A stretch of DNA of 64,000 nt from assembly GCA_037893245.1 (NCBI GenBank), contig JBAIAA010000604.1:620001-684000 (forward strand). Reading direction: 5' to 3'. A program made the translations under genes and the position numbers. Below, piece after piece: positions 11,501 through 26,500 of the stretch (its first letter is position 1; the number at the start of each line of letters is the position of its first letter). The notes under the pieces were generated by a model that did no database searches, was not told where the DNA came from, and saw nothing but the letters and a program-made list of their open reading frames with translations. This DNA comes from Crossaster papposus (Eukaryota > Echinodermata > Asteroidea > Velatida > Solasteridae).

Positions 11501-14500
11501 ATTCACTACATATCATATTCGTCTAAGTTGTCGCCGAAAGTTAGCTTTCAAAGATCGATTTCGTTTTATATCAATCAATTTCAAATTTAGGCACAGTAAA
11601 TTAGTCTTATTAGACTAATTATTTTATTGAAGTTTGAAATTGATTTTATCGGACGAATTCGATCTCTGAATGCAGCCTTTCGGCAAATTTGATCTGTGAT
11701 GACGAATATTCGCGAGCCAATGTTTAATTAGAGTGACCAAACGTTGAGATTGAATGGTAAAATGTACTAAATTGGTTTGGTAAACGCGTGTTGAAAACCT
11801 ACCCTACTGCCGTCATTTTTTCTGGAAAAAAACGTACAATTTTAGTACGACAGATAGATGCGAGTGTGCCTTTAACGATACAAACTGAAATTTGTCACAC
11901 ATTCAGAGTATGCCATTATAAAGATATTGAGCTATAGGGCTATCGCAGATTGATTTGTTCTTTGAAGAAATATAGGTCAAATAACAAGTAGCGGTCGCCA
12001 TTTTAAACAGTTTGAAAACTGCTTGTTATTACCTATATTTTTTCGAAGGACAACTCTGCGATGGCCTATAGCCCTAATTATATTTTTGTATGGCGTACTC
12101 TGACTGTGTGCCAAATGTCATGCTTGTATCATCAAAGGTACAATACCCCCAAATATTTAACATATGTGCCCCACTATTTAAACCCAAAGGCATTTCGTTC
12201 TTTGTTATGATTATATGCTTCTAACATGACGACTGCGCGGATTTTTTTTAAATCAGAACTGGAATTACTTCGATCAAAATTGAGACAAAACACAAAGAGG
12301 AAGATTCAAGTCATACCGTTGCTTCCATCTGGAACTTCCCGGTTCCATACTTGCCTCGTATCGGCCGTGTCTTTGCTTTCCCCGCAATCTCCTTGAGTAA
12401 ACAAAACACAAAGAAGCAAATAACAAGTTTAGTTCTACTTTCACTGTCTGCACATTCAATGCACATTTTCCAGAGTTGTATTCGAGTCCCTACAAGACCT
12501 TGCACAAGTCCTTTCACAAGTCCAGTCACAAGTCCAGTCATAAGTAACTGGTTGACCAGTGACAAAGGAATGCCTTTGTCAAAGCTCATTTGAAAAGCTT
12601 GTGATTTGAAATGGAACTGGAGGACTTGTGATGGACTTGGCTACATCCCTGACATTTTCAATAACAAACATCATTTTGCTGGGCACTGATTTCTACGTAC
12701 CTTGCACCTCGTGGTATCCTTTAAGGAGGTGTTTAAATAGAGTGACCAAACGTTGAAATTGAATGGTAAATGACTAAATTGGTTTCTCGGTCCGTATATA
12801 TGTGAGAGTTGGGGAATTATAATTATGTTTTATTTTGATAGCCAGAAAAAGAAAAAAAAATTCTAAAAATGTTGACTGTCAACTGTTGATTTTAATGATG
12901 ACGTGATGAACATTCTGACTATTTCTGATTAATTATTAAGTCTGGTAGCCTCCATTGTCACGTGACAAAAAAGGGGGAATGCTGCCTTTTTCTGAAAATG
13001 TCCGAAGTTTTCCGAATAGGTTTTATTGACGGTCTGGTATTATCGTTAACGTTCGCGATGTTCGAGTGTTTTCGAGAGTCAAGTGTTGTAAATTAAACAA
13101 CGTTAACAAAATAAATCCCACTGATTTTGGTTTTCATAAAATCGAAACTTGCATTGGCAAAAATCAACAACAAACGAAATATAATACCACTGTTTAAAGC
13201 CAATGCAGGCGTTGTGCCTTTCGTTGCATCATTTGCAAACTAGCCGAGAATAATGTACACAATGAACAATTAAAAAACTAAGGGCGGAAAAACCCAAAGA
13301 TTTGCTTGTGTCCACCGCCCATAAATTACTAAAGGTCACCAATTCTGCCGCTTAGCTGTTCTGCATACAATTCGAATGGTCATGGTATACACAGAATGTC
13401 GTGAATACAGGTATACGTGAAGCGCGCAGCAGCGGTTCCCAGCGCTCAGTATGGGCGGTGGGCACAAGCAAATACCAATGGGTGGTTCACCCGAAAGGGT
13501 TACCAGTGCCATATTGCACAAGTTGAGTGACTCGAGACGAAAGTTTCAAATGCAATCTTACCTTGTGGAGGGGAATCCTGTCTGTGGCAACCTGTGCTAA
13601 AGGGTCGGACTACCGAGACGACGAAACGGGAGCCATTCTGCACTTCACAATCGCCATCAACACCCTGACAGGACTGTAAAAAGCGACTCTTGGCACTCGT
13701 TTGGTCTCCTGCTTCTTCATCTATTCCTTCCTGCTTGACGTCACCTGTTGTCTGCTTTGGCTGCCCGGTTGACCTGTCTTGCTCATCCGACGAGTCGGAC
13801 TCGACGGAACTGCGAACTGTCTGCACAAATAATATTGACGTGTGGATATCGGCACTGTCTTCCTTGTACTCTAAGAAGCGTGACTTGATGCCTTTGTTGT
13901 CCTGCTGGTCTGTATCTGCTAGATTTTCTAGTTGGACTGTGCTGTCGTCATTCAAAGGGTCGGTGTCGGCGTCAACGGACAACAGCTGTGGTTGATCTAT
14001 ATCTGGCATGGTTTCCATTGAATCCTCTTCCGATCCGTCGTTTGTCGGGGCATCGTTGCCAGATTCGGCAGCAGTTGTCGAGGTGAACTTGCTGCCGTTA
14101 GAGTCGCTTGAGTCCTGTGTACAAAGCACCGATAAAACAGCTTTGGCGCCTCCTGCCTCGAGAAAACGCTCCTTGGCGCTTTTTCTGCCGCCCTCGTCAG
14201 ACTCCAGCGCCGTAATGGGTACAAAGGTCATTCTTGCGTCTGATCCCTCTATTTGCATAGGCTCTAGGGGAGAAGGGTGGACCCAACCTTCCGCCCTCAA
14301 GAAAGTGTTACCTGCCTCCACAGCGGCGGGGGAAAATACGGGAGGGTGGTTACTGTCGTCTTCGTCCCCATGTGACCAGGCCTGATGAGAGGTGGACAAT
14401 GAAATGTCCTCCTGGCATGCGAGCCTTGCGTCCGGAATGTCCATGCTGAAGTGGCGGAAGACTCGAGGTCTTTTGGGCGCATTGAGGCGCTCGCGATCGA

Positions 14501-17500
14501 CTTCTAAACATCTCTCCACCTCAAACTCTCGAGGAGACACCTCGGGGGAAAACGAGACTGATTTCTTGCGGCCCGGCCTCTCCATGCTCCCGCTTCTCTT
14601 CAGAATCGACTTGGCAGCGCTGTGCTTCCGTTTGACTCCGTGGCAAGAGCTTGAAGGAGGAGAGGGCGGAGCACTCAGTGAATTTATCGAGTACGGAGCG
14701 GGCATTATAGGAGGGATGTCGAGACTCTTTGGTCTGATTTTTATGATTTTCCTTGCGGAAACATTTTGTCCATTATTGGTTTGGTCTTCTTCAACTCTTT
14801 GTCCATCGGAACCAGTTGGCACGGTTGATGGAAAGCACAGCTCGCCGGTAATTATGGAAGGCACATCCAAACTGTACATTGGTTTGCCTTGAGAATCGAG
14901 AAACGGCAGTGTGGGAATCTGGTATGACATTTCAACGAGTGAAGAACGTGCACCAAAGTCGTCTGCCTCGACTGCCTTACTCACAACTTTACCGGGCGCT
15001 AGAATCAACGGTCTCTCGGAGCTGCTACCCACAGCGAGTTCACTGACCCAAACGAAGTCGGATTGATAGTCATCGGTGGAGGCTTCGGCCCCCTCGGGGT
15101 ATGCCTCCTCTCCCGCGATGACAGGAGGGACACCGAGACTACCTAGACGATTTAGCTGTGGGTCCGTTTGCTCAGCAGATCTGGTCTCCCCAGTCGCCAG
15201 TCCCTCGCCTTCTGGAACCTCACTGGTATATATTGACGGCACGCTAAAGATTTCAGGCTCGTCCTGTACTCGATCGATGTTCATGGCAGCGGATCTAGCT
15301 GATGACTGCGGTACACCAACATAATAGGTGGCGGTTGTATGACTAGCCCCTTCTTGTCTTTGGTGCTGTTGGTCGGATTGCGACCCAGCCACCACGAAAG
15401 AGAACTCCAGCCTGGAGATCTCCTTCCTCGTCGACTCGTCCGTCCTGGTCGAAGGACGTTTAGAGAAAGCGTAGGGGCCTATCGGAACGATTCTCTCCTC
15501 GACGATAGGCTCAACTTGGATGGAAGGCACTCGCCTCGTTGAGACAGTAGTGATGTCTGCGTGGGAATCGGTCCTTTCGCCCAATTCACCTACAGGCGAA
15601 ACAAAAAATCAATTTTAGAAATTAATTATTTTTTCTGAAAAAGACCATTTAACCATTAACGGGTAATTGTACATTGACCGAGGCGGGTTCAGGCCGACAT
15701 CTGTGAGTAACACACCGTGATATTTCCGGCCTCGCTCGCTGCTAGCCTGTCACTGACAGATATGTGCGTGTATACACGTCATCCGACGCGAACTGGTTAA
15801 GTAATTCTTCTTCACGTCTACATCTATTGCATTTACAGAAAATAATTATACAGACAAAGAATTTAAGTTGGATTGTAGCTCGTTGGCAAAAAATAACGGC
15901 ATGATGGTCATTAGAAAGTTGAATGGATCTTTAAAATCAAATCAAAACGTTAAGTGGTATTCTTTCAGCCGCTGAGACATTCCTTATACATTTGAGAAAG
16001 TACACTCATCTTGTTTAATGAAATTGAGCTTGAAAATAATTCAGCACTGGGCCCCTCAGGGAAACATTATTCTTTGTACCTGCGTGTTTTTCCAAAAAAT
16101 TGCCTAATCTGCTGCATTAAATAAAAGCACGTCGAGTGACGAAGTTCAATTCCAGCCAAAACAAAATATCCATCCCGAGCACACAGTGTGATGTGTTTCC
16201 AAACTGTGTATAATAATCAGAATTTATAGGGCGCATGTCAAAAAACTGCCATATAGAAAGGGATCCAGCGCTTCTGACGAGCACCACACGAACAAAGATT
16301 TAGACATTGGCACCGTACGCACGATATCGCCGCTGGTAGGTACATATGGCAGGTTCAAATCTCATGACTCCAGTCAGTTTATGTGCTAGTTTTTAGTAAA
16401 GGCACATGTACCCAGACGCACGAAGCGCCCCACAAATGCTACTTAGTGTTTTCAGGTCTTTGTATATCCAAACTGTTGTTCAAAAAAAGGTTTCTATCGT
16501 CTGTCCTGGCTGCACGAAAACCAATTGCAGAGAATGCACTGAGATTCGGTTACCACGTCCCACATAATAGCATTGTGTGTATTTATCTGCGGCGTTTATC
16601 TCAATAATAATTGCCAACCCTATTGTGCACATGCGCAGATGGAATACCAAACTTGTAAAAGTTGTATACCAATGACGCTAGGGGCCAATGTCATGGAGCT
16701 GCTAAGCACCGAAAAAAATGCATAGTATACAAATTCTTCCTTGGCAAAAACAGGGTTCTTTACAAACCAACTTTTCCGATAATGAAAATGGTTTGCGACT
16801 GGTATTCAGCTGGACTTTGCTTAGCATAAAAAGCACGTGGAGTTTTGGCTGGTAACCTGTTTTTACTGAGCAAGACTTGTTTGTGCTAAGCCAATTGTTT
16901 GTGCTTAGCAGCTCCATGAAATTGGCCCCAGATCATGTCATGCCCAGACATTGAAGACATGGGTTCACTGTTCGCGTCCCAGTCATTTTGTTGTTCGTTG
17001 CGCTTCTATACTTCTCCATTCTGCAACGGAAAATAATACCTTAAGACATTTTCTGAATAACAGCGCTGATCGTTTAACAACTTGGCACTGATAACATGGC
17101 AGCCCCGTATCACTTGCATCTTTCCTTGACGTCATCGCAGACCCCGGCCTGGGGGCCAGCCCTCACAGTGCCTCGCAAACGGTATGCGCATTGTCACGTT
17201 GACTTTGAAATCGTCTTGAGATGTTTGAGGTTGGACCAAGCATCCCAGCTATTTTGATCTCTGCTATGGATGTGACTTCGACGTTCGGTACACGCTAACT
17301 GTTAAATTTACAGTTATGACACGAGTAACATGTTGTACATCACTACACATGTCTTAAACAGAGGTGTGATTTCCGGTGCGCATAACTTCCAAACAATTTG
17401 TTTAATGGCCGTTCTATATGGTGCCCAGCATAGTCACTATATACACCTATCTAAGTGTTTTCTTCGTTATACGTTTCTACAAGGTATTTTAACACTTATA

Positions 17501-20500
17501 TCACACAAAAAACTTATGACGACACTTTTATTTCGTCCCCGAACATTGTCGAGCTCAATTTTTCTATGTCAATTTAAAACTGTAATTGTGTTTATTCTGA
17601 AACGTTTACTGTTAGAAATTTTTTGATTCAACGCCGATTGCCCCAATGAGACAAATTTCACGAATTTAGAACGAATCAGAATGCTACCACTTTGAATTAT
17701 ACGGCACCTTAAAAACATTGGTAACGTGTTTTAATTGAAATTACAAATTGAACTCGGCAATGTTTGGGGACGAATTTAAAGTGTCGTTGATAAGGAGTTT
17801 TGGGGTAATACAAGTGTTAAAATGACTAGGAACCCTTTAACACCCTTCCTTGTACAGGGTGATAACCACACAAAACGGACAAGCACACCTCCATCCACTC
17901 AAAGCCAAAACTACCTACGGATGAAGATTTGTTGTAGAAGAAAAATGGTACCAACAATTCCAATTTGTTCCAGTAGTTTTAGCTCCAGACCCTGTCTTGG
18001 TATCACTTTCCTCCAGAAAGACCCCCCCAAAAAAACAAAAAAACAAAATATGTTACACCAATTTGGCCACAGTGCGGCGAAAGGACGCTCTGTCTGGTTT
18101 TTTTATGATGTTATTATTTTTGTATTAATATTATTATTATTACTTTTGGGGGGAGGGGGGGTGGCATCCTGTATAGATGTGGGAGTCCACGCCGTGGAAG
18201 TTACAGCACATTCTAAACCTTGGTCCGTTTATATCGTAATTTTCACGAGTTCAACATAATTATTTCCAACTGGAAACGCTAAAGCCGAGGCGCAAAACAG
18301 TGGGTATCATGTGTTCAGAAGATCACGGTATCGCAAACGCACTTGTATTACTCGCTTCACCGTGCAAACCTTGAAACCTTGCGTTCTGCGCATACTCTGT
18401 ATATACTTATGCTCCTTGGAATAAGCCTTAATTGAATGTTCGACTGCCGTCATCGCTGAAGTTAATTTGTTGGTGTTTAAGTCTGTGAATGGATCCACAA
18501 AGCATCCCGGTGTTTCTGATCATACCATGCACGCGTCCTCCGTGTGACAGGAACTATACGCGAGTCATTATTAGTATATTAGGGAAGGACTCAGATTTCT
18601 ACCCAGCAGAGCGATATACGTCATAGCCCCGTCCAGAAACGTAACATTGTGCTGCAGGCTGGAAACGAAACTCTTGTTTTGTAAAAAAATGGACTCGAGA
18701 GGGGTTAATGCGCCACCTGGCGACCATTGGCCCAGGGATATAAAACCAGAACGGCAGGGGATCGCATCACTAGAGAGATTTTGTATTTGATTTGATTTGA
18801 TTGATTTATTATTTTATTTTGTTTGATTTATTCGCATTTTTCACAAATCTGATCTAGAACAGTAAATACAAATGTGACATAAAAAGTTTCCTATACATAT
18901 ACAGTGGAAAGAGCAAAGATAACGCAAACAAGTTTTTAAACATATTTCAATTGCGGTCCAAGAATACTATATTAAACAAAAATATAAAGCCATGCTTAAT
19001 TATTATTATCTTTAACTGTTGAAAAAAAAAACATCAAAAATGTATAAACAATTATTTTTGTTACACTACATGACATTACAACTTATCATTAAAGGTATAA
19101 TACACCATTGGTAATTGTTTGAATTATCAGGAATGGGTGGATTTGGGTTTTTTTTATTTTATAGTAAATATCGTTTATTACTGACCTATTACAAGTTTTA
19201 CAATCATGAATGCCAGGGAAAGCAAGAAAAACGGCGTTCGTTTTCAACCGGCGTCGGGCAGTGGCTCTTATGTTGTTTTGGTGTTTTTTCGAATTTGTTT
19301 ATATAAAATTCAATTGTTTAGAACAATTACAGGATATCTAGCACAATCCTTTTGCTGGATGCCTACAATCATTATTTACTTTCAAATAAGTAAGGCATTT
19401 CTTAATAATTCGGTAGCAAATTGATATCTGCAAATGGTGTATCCTACCTTTAGTAATAAACGTATCATTTGGTATCAAATAGTACTGATCTGTACTACCA
19501 TCCCGACCTTAAAATAAAAATACATATCGAAACGTGTCAGATACAGTAGCAATGTAATTTACAACCAACCCCGACCTTTAAGAACAAATATATTTTATAT
19601 ATAAATATTTTATTTTAAATATTAAGACGAATCGGGTAAAGAACACAGGCACAAAAGATACAAGATTATTTAAAATCATCTAGATCCAACAAAACTTAAA
19701 CATATTTTTTTTTAATACATGTCATTGCACCATAGTATCATAACAAAAATACGTTTCTTGTCAGATAACACAGATTTACAAACAAACCCTTTAAAATTGA
19801 CAACACGTCTAACCGAGAAAGACTATAGGAGATGACAGGGATTCAATGGGCCGAATACACACAAACTAGAAATTGCGTTATCTAGGCTTTTGCTAAAATG
19901 TTTATACACAAAAATACAAGAAATTGTTAGCAAGCAAAAGCTTCTTTCTTGCAAGCAAATGATTCCCAAATTAGCAATTGCTTAAAAACGTAGGCCTATA
20001 CATAAAAAACAAGCTTTTGCTTTTTTTCATTGAGCATAGCGCTTTGTTCAGAACCTAAGCATATAATTAAAAGCTGTTAAGCAAAGCAAAAGGTTACGTA
20101 TATGTTTTTAAGTAATTGCTTTTCTTTTGCTTCTGCTTGATGAGCTTTTGCTTTTGCTCGGTGAATCTGCTTAGAAGTAATTGCTAGTTTGTATGATTCG
20201 GCCCTATGAGCCAAATACATACACAAATAGAAATAGCTTTTTCTAGGCGTTTGCTTGCATTTGTATATATAAAATTGTCACTTTCTTTTTTTTGCTCTTC
20301 GGTAGTTGGCACTTTAAGTACATGATGTTTTTTATGATGGTACTTTGTCAAATTTGACAGTATACTTTGTAGTTTGATCACTAGCCTAGCTCTCTGCAGT
20401 CATTTTGAAAAGTGTGGATATAATCAGCAAAACATGCGTCTATGAAAAGCTTTACATTAAGCTTTACAACATTCTGGACGAATAGCGCTATTGTTCAGAA

Positions 20501-23500
20501 CCTGAGCAATTTTGCTTTGGGAATCGACATCATTATACCAACTCGTACCTTGGACAACTCGTATACCCACACTAAGAACAAAAGGTTCAAATTTGCACCC
20601 TATGGTTGACACAATAGCAGCACCCCTAAGGGTGCACAATTGAACCGATTAGAGTTCAGCTCTAACACATTGCACCCTTACAGGTGCAAATTTGCACCCT
20701 TTTAACCTTTTAAGGTGCAACTATGTACCCTGTTTAGGGGTGCTGTTATGGTAAAGTGTTTTCACCCTAAATGCACCTCTATTTCTTAGTGTGTACCTTC
20801 AGTTAAGACAACTGTACCGCCAGGCGTAAGTCAAGTTGTACCGTCAGTGTCATTAATTATGTTCAAGGCCAGCTTGTATTTGGATATATACCTATACCGG
20901 GAATGCTCCGATATATCCAAACCTCTTAACCTTACAGGATATATACCTATAGGCCTACCGGGAATGTTCCGATATATCCAAACCTCTTAACCTTACAATC
21001 GAGATGCCCGATAGGGCCTATATTTAACCACTCCGGAAGTCAGTTCGACAAGTGTTTAATTAATAAGTGGAATTTTGGCGGGTAAAAATAGTTTGCCAGA
21101 CGGTTCATGTACAAGCAGCCATTACAGCTGGTATCATTATGGAAAAGACGGCGGCCAGAACCAGACCAGAAATCTTGGTATACTAGATGAAACATTCATT
21201 GGGCAAGATCGCCAGAGTAATGGTACAAGCTTCTGTAATAAGTTTACAATGTACAATGGCCATATATTTTAGCACAACGTGCTAAGCAGAGAGAGAGAAC
21301 TGCGTTGTCAATGCTTAAGTTCAAGTCTCGCAATGTCAGACTAGCTATACCACTACGATTGGCCCATCAGACCTTTACATTGGCTAGATGGTCGCTCTAG
21401 CTGTGCATGACTCACGCCCGTGGACCGACACCAAGAATGTGTCCCCGACACGCGGTATGCTGATACGAGTATTATATCATCATTTTCCATCTCCGTGAGG
21501 AGAGCAAAGCTATAAGAGAGTATAAAATTATTGTATCATCCAAATAAAAAAGGGCACGAGCACCATCCATTGGAATTCGTGGGTCATAGTTTGACGAGAA
21601 GTCTATACCAGGGTGTATATTTTGTTACGGGGAACGTGATTGATTTTGTTTCCCTCGGGGGTAAAAAGGTCATTGATATTTTGCGCCTTATATACTTGAC
21701 TGTAGTGTTATATATTTCGGTTAAAAATGATAGAACTTTAAAGGTATAGGATACACCATTTGCAGATATCGAAAATATTTACTACCGAATTATTAAGAAA
21801 TTTCTTACTCACTTGAAAGTAAATAATGATTCTAGGTATCCAGCAAAATGATTGCGCTAGATATCCTGTAATTATTCTGAAAATATAATTTTATATAGAA
21901 AAATTTGCGATCGCCGGACGGCGATCGCGAAAAAACAAAGATAACATAAGAATAACTGCTCGACGCCGGTTGAAAACAAACGCTGTTTTGTGTGCTTTTC
22001 TCGGCATCCATGATTGTAAAACTTCGAACAGGTCAGATAAATGATATTTATTATAATATACAACCCCTCAAATTTACCCATTCGTGATAATTCAAGCAAT
22101 TATCAATGGTGTATCATACCTTTAGGAATCACCACTCGATTTATGCAATTCTCTCCGGGATAGTTAGGATCACGATAAATCATCTTCCACAGATACCAAC
22201 AGAATGTTCAAACAATTGAACAATTAATTGTATTAAGTGTTCAATTAATAAGTGGAATTTTGGCGGTAAAAATAGTTTGCCAGACGGTTCACTTACAAGC
22301 AGCAATTACAGCTGGTATTATTATGAAGAAAATGGCGACCGGAACTAGACCGGAATTCTTTGTATAACATTGATCGGGAAAATCGCAAGAGCACTTGCGC
22401 AAGCCTACATTGTACAATGGCCATAGTTTAGCACAACGTACTGTGCAGAGAAAGAGGACTGCGTTGTCGGTGCTTTCACTGGGTGTATATTTTGTTACGG
22501 CGAACGTGACTGATTTTGTTCCCCTGGGGGTAAAAAGGCCATTCAAATGTTGCGTCTTACTTGACTGTTATATCTTCCGGTTGAAAACGATAGAACTTTA
22601 GGAGTCACCACTCGATTTACACTATTCGCTCCGGGAAAGTTAAGTTCACGAGGAATCGTCTTTCACATATACCAACATAATTACCAAACAATTGAACAAT
22701 TTACCTATTGTTTAGAAGGCCGCCAATAACGTTAATAAACGGTAATGTGACTCGTTAACTACTTCTCGAAAGCTTCATCAGTTCGGCCACTGGTTTTAGG
22801 CTTTATTTGGTACGATCCTTCTTCGAAATGCAATGAGACAGTGGCCTACTGCACGTTAGATGGATTTACATTTTTAGGAAATCTGGTTTAACTTTGCGAG
22901 AGCCACTCGTTCACCGCACAGACTATTTTATTGCCAAGATGGTACTATGAGTCTATAATTTGTTATTAATGTCCCTATAGTTGTCACACAACCAAACGTA
23001 GTACGGCCCATGCTCACACAAAAACACCACCGAGACGAGATATCGCAACATCATTATACACAAGCATGAATAGGCCAGAATACCCTAGCAGCATCACTGC
23101 GGTAAACATTCCAATGGTTATCCCAGAAAGGCAGGCCATTCGTGGCCTTATTGGTGCACATTACACGTAAAAACTAGCAATTACTGTCAGCAAATACCTC
23201 CCCAGTCGATATCACTCCCTCGCCTGTTCTTGAACACTTTTAGGTCAAACACTCCAGGAATGTCAATGGACTTGACCGGCATTCTTAACCGATTGCTTCC
23301 GGCCTAAGCCACGGGCGAGCCCCGCTGAACCCGCGGTCGTTCAGGTCGTAATCGCAGGAGAAGATCGTGTCCTCGTTGATAATGGAAAAATTAAGAAAAC
23401 TAAAAGATAATTGACGAATAAAAGGAGCTAAAAATGGTTCAACCAAACTTTCTAAATTACAAAAAGGCGAGGTTGGACTATTTTGAGAAACTCCATCTGT

Positions 23501-26500
23501 CGATAATGATGGGGGACTAACATTGAACAATAAACGGTTTTAGTTAATTCAAAGTGATTTGAAGTTTTTCTTCTTGTGCTACCGTTCGACTTGAGGCTGG
23601 TTTTACTTAGTTTCATGTAGCCAAAAAAATATCAGTTAAAAATTAGCTTGTTTCCATTCATAGGAGCTGTCTAAACAAAAACATTTAAATTACAAATTTA
23701 ACAGAAGATGTATGTTTTCCCAGTTAGTTTAACACATATATCACACAAATTCACATCAAACTTCGCCGAGCTCAATGCTCATTTTCAATTATAAAGGGTT
23801 AGGCCTACCAATGGATTTCATTTAGGGTAAAGTATAATTCTGATTTCGTCCGAAATTGGTAAAATTCGTTTACTAAGTGGGGCGATTGATTCAGAAAAAA
23901 AGTAATTTCTATTTGTTTTAACGCTTTGGCCATTAAATTCGTCAAATTTAATGTTAAAAAAAACACCACGAATTTGACTTTTCAATTGAACGCCGATCGC
24001 CCGATGAGACGAATATCACAAATTTATGAGGAATCAAAATTCTACACAGGGCCCGTGCTTCATTTTTCCAGACGAATTTTGAAAGATCATATTGTACTCG
24101 AACGAATACATTTTTTAGTTTGCATTGGCAGGTCATTTTAGAGGTTTTTAAAGGTTGTTTTGGTCATTCCCCCCCCCCCCCCCCCCCCCCCTTCCCATTC
24201 CCTTACGAATTAGGAGCGGGGCGCTCCTTATTCAACATTTGAAATGAAACTATTATTAATACATTTTCGCCGTGGGCCGATTTATTGTATACGATGTCTT
24301 ATTTAAAAGCTCAAAACAAATACAATGCTAAAAAAAATTCAACTCAATTTTAAAATCTATTTTGTAGTGTGCCACATCCAAAAAGCGAAAACCATTTTGC
24401 GAACGCTTTGGGCAGCGAAGCGTTTTCAAATGTCTTGTGTGTCCAAACTTGTGTTCGATTGCACGCAATAATATTTCACAGAATGCAGATTTGTTTGCCA
24501 CGTCCCCCATAGCCTTGTATGCATTTATTTGACGTGTTTATCCCGATATAAACAAAGGATGTTGTTGTGCACATGCGTATTTTAAATGCTGAACTGGCTT
24601 ATTGGGCTGGACGCAACGGTGTTCAGAGAAGATATTAAAGTTTCGTTACAAGGAATGTGTGTTATATGAATGTAAAAATATGATATTAATACTATATACA
24701 AGTGTAAAACTTTATGCACGAATCATGCCTGTTTCATTCCAGGTCAGTTTAAGTAAATCATTTCAGTCAACAATGCGAATACGGGACAAATATTAATAAA
24801 ACTTGCAGAGAAGAGCCCAGTCTAGTCGTACACAGTCCACGTTCCTTCTTCCATGTTCGAAATAGCCATAGATCACAGAGTATCTAAACGACTTCTGGAC
24901 ATCTGCGTTGACGTTGAATAATCCATTCCAATTTGGGAGAGCGCAGTCCAAATTTATCCTAAGTGAGTTAAAAATAATGAGATCGTGCCTCCACGCTTCT
25001 CTTGGTATTCTCAGAATTTCACGTCGCTGCATCGTGTAGGGGTCAGCTTGTTTTCTTGCTTTTTAGAATGAGTATATTTAGACGAAGGCTCCCAGGTGGA
25101 CCGATTTAGACGGCTGGTCGAGCTATTAATAGGACGCCATTCCCTTGATATAACATCTAACAGACAGGCACTCGTGCGCGAAGTCCGGCCTCTATCAACA
25201 TCAGCCAGGGAGATGCTACACTTGTCCCGTCTGTTGGATGCTGCGACCATGACAAAAACAAAGAAGCACGGAGAAAGATAGAGATAGCTTAGCGGTCAGC
25301 ACTAAAAATACACCAGCTAATTATCATTTTGTTTACGGGGGACAAATAGCCTGAAAGAGCGCCATTTGGGCTTGCGCTTCCTCCTCCGTGACCCTTCTAT
25401 ATACGGGCATTTCATATTCTAGGATGACTCTGGATCTGTTCCTGGATCTGTAATTTTTGACTAAATGATATCTAAGCGTACTCTCCCCCGAGAAACATTC
25501 ATGTTTTAATGTTTTTATTCCATAAGAAAAAGAAAAGATGGAAAAACCGTTGGAAATTATATTAAAAACGTACGACCTTTTACTTACGACCTTTACTTAC
25601 GACTACTACTAGTTACTTTGTTTCTAGGTCTCCGTGTTCGATCACGTTTGTTTTCACATCGCGTACTTGCGTGAGAACGGAAATAAATAAAAACGACCTG
25701 AAGATTTACCTACCTACATCTGATAGATTCTAGATGTATACAGGATTGTACGGAACACTCTTTCAACAATTATCATCAAGGGTCATTTAAGATTTGCCTG
25801 TGGATAAAAATGAGTCTTTCAAGTTTATTTTCTAAAAGAGGGTGTGCCAAAAAAACATTTTAGTCAAAAAAAAAAAAACCTTTAAGTTAAAATTGTTACC
25901 CAATGACCGCCAAAGAATGTTCATCTTTGTACGAGTGCTTCGATTCCACAAGTCCACATGTATTTTAGATTTTCGAAAGTGAAAGGTCAAGTTTTGGCAA
26001 GATATTTTTCTTTAACGTCATGCATTTTTTCAGTTTTTATGTATTGAGATGCTGGCAACAATTTTACTTTTCTGGGGATGCTTTTCTTAAGAAATCAATG
26101 TGTAAAAAAAAAATCAAAAACAATTTTCCTATTCGAGAGGTCCGCAAGCGCGCCACCAGGGGTCAACTTTCAGGCTCAACTTCTCTGAAAACAGCTGACA
26201 AAATGAGTGACAGGCAAGGCGACACATGTATAATGGACAAAACATCTTTAACAGGAATGTATTGTCGAGGAGCGAGGTATAGATTCCAATCACAATTTGG
26301 GCCGGATGTGTTATGACCTTGTGAAAGCAATGTGACATGTCCAATTTCTTTTTTTGTGATAGTTACTGTTCTCTGAATTGGCTGAAAAATGTTCCTCTCT
26401 AGGTATTAACTGTCTTGTGCCTTCCAAAAAAATAATAATATCGAAATTGAAGCAATAAAAGTGTAGCTTCTTCGAAATTGACGACGCCATCAAGTGTGTA

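Larger units (their letters stand above)
11276..13561. other. Intron 2 of the actin-like gene
   Basis: It contains a palindromic family D element at about 11370-11830, a family K fold-back at 11903-12115 and half a D element at about 12718-12850. The remainder, including 13000-13560, shows no supported feature. Confidence 0.5.

Noticed and set aside
24793..25280. Overlapping minus-strand frames of about 80 residues, possible intronic exon
   Set aside because: No homology recognised, no phase-compatible GT/AG pair stood out, and the plus strand is equally open.
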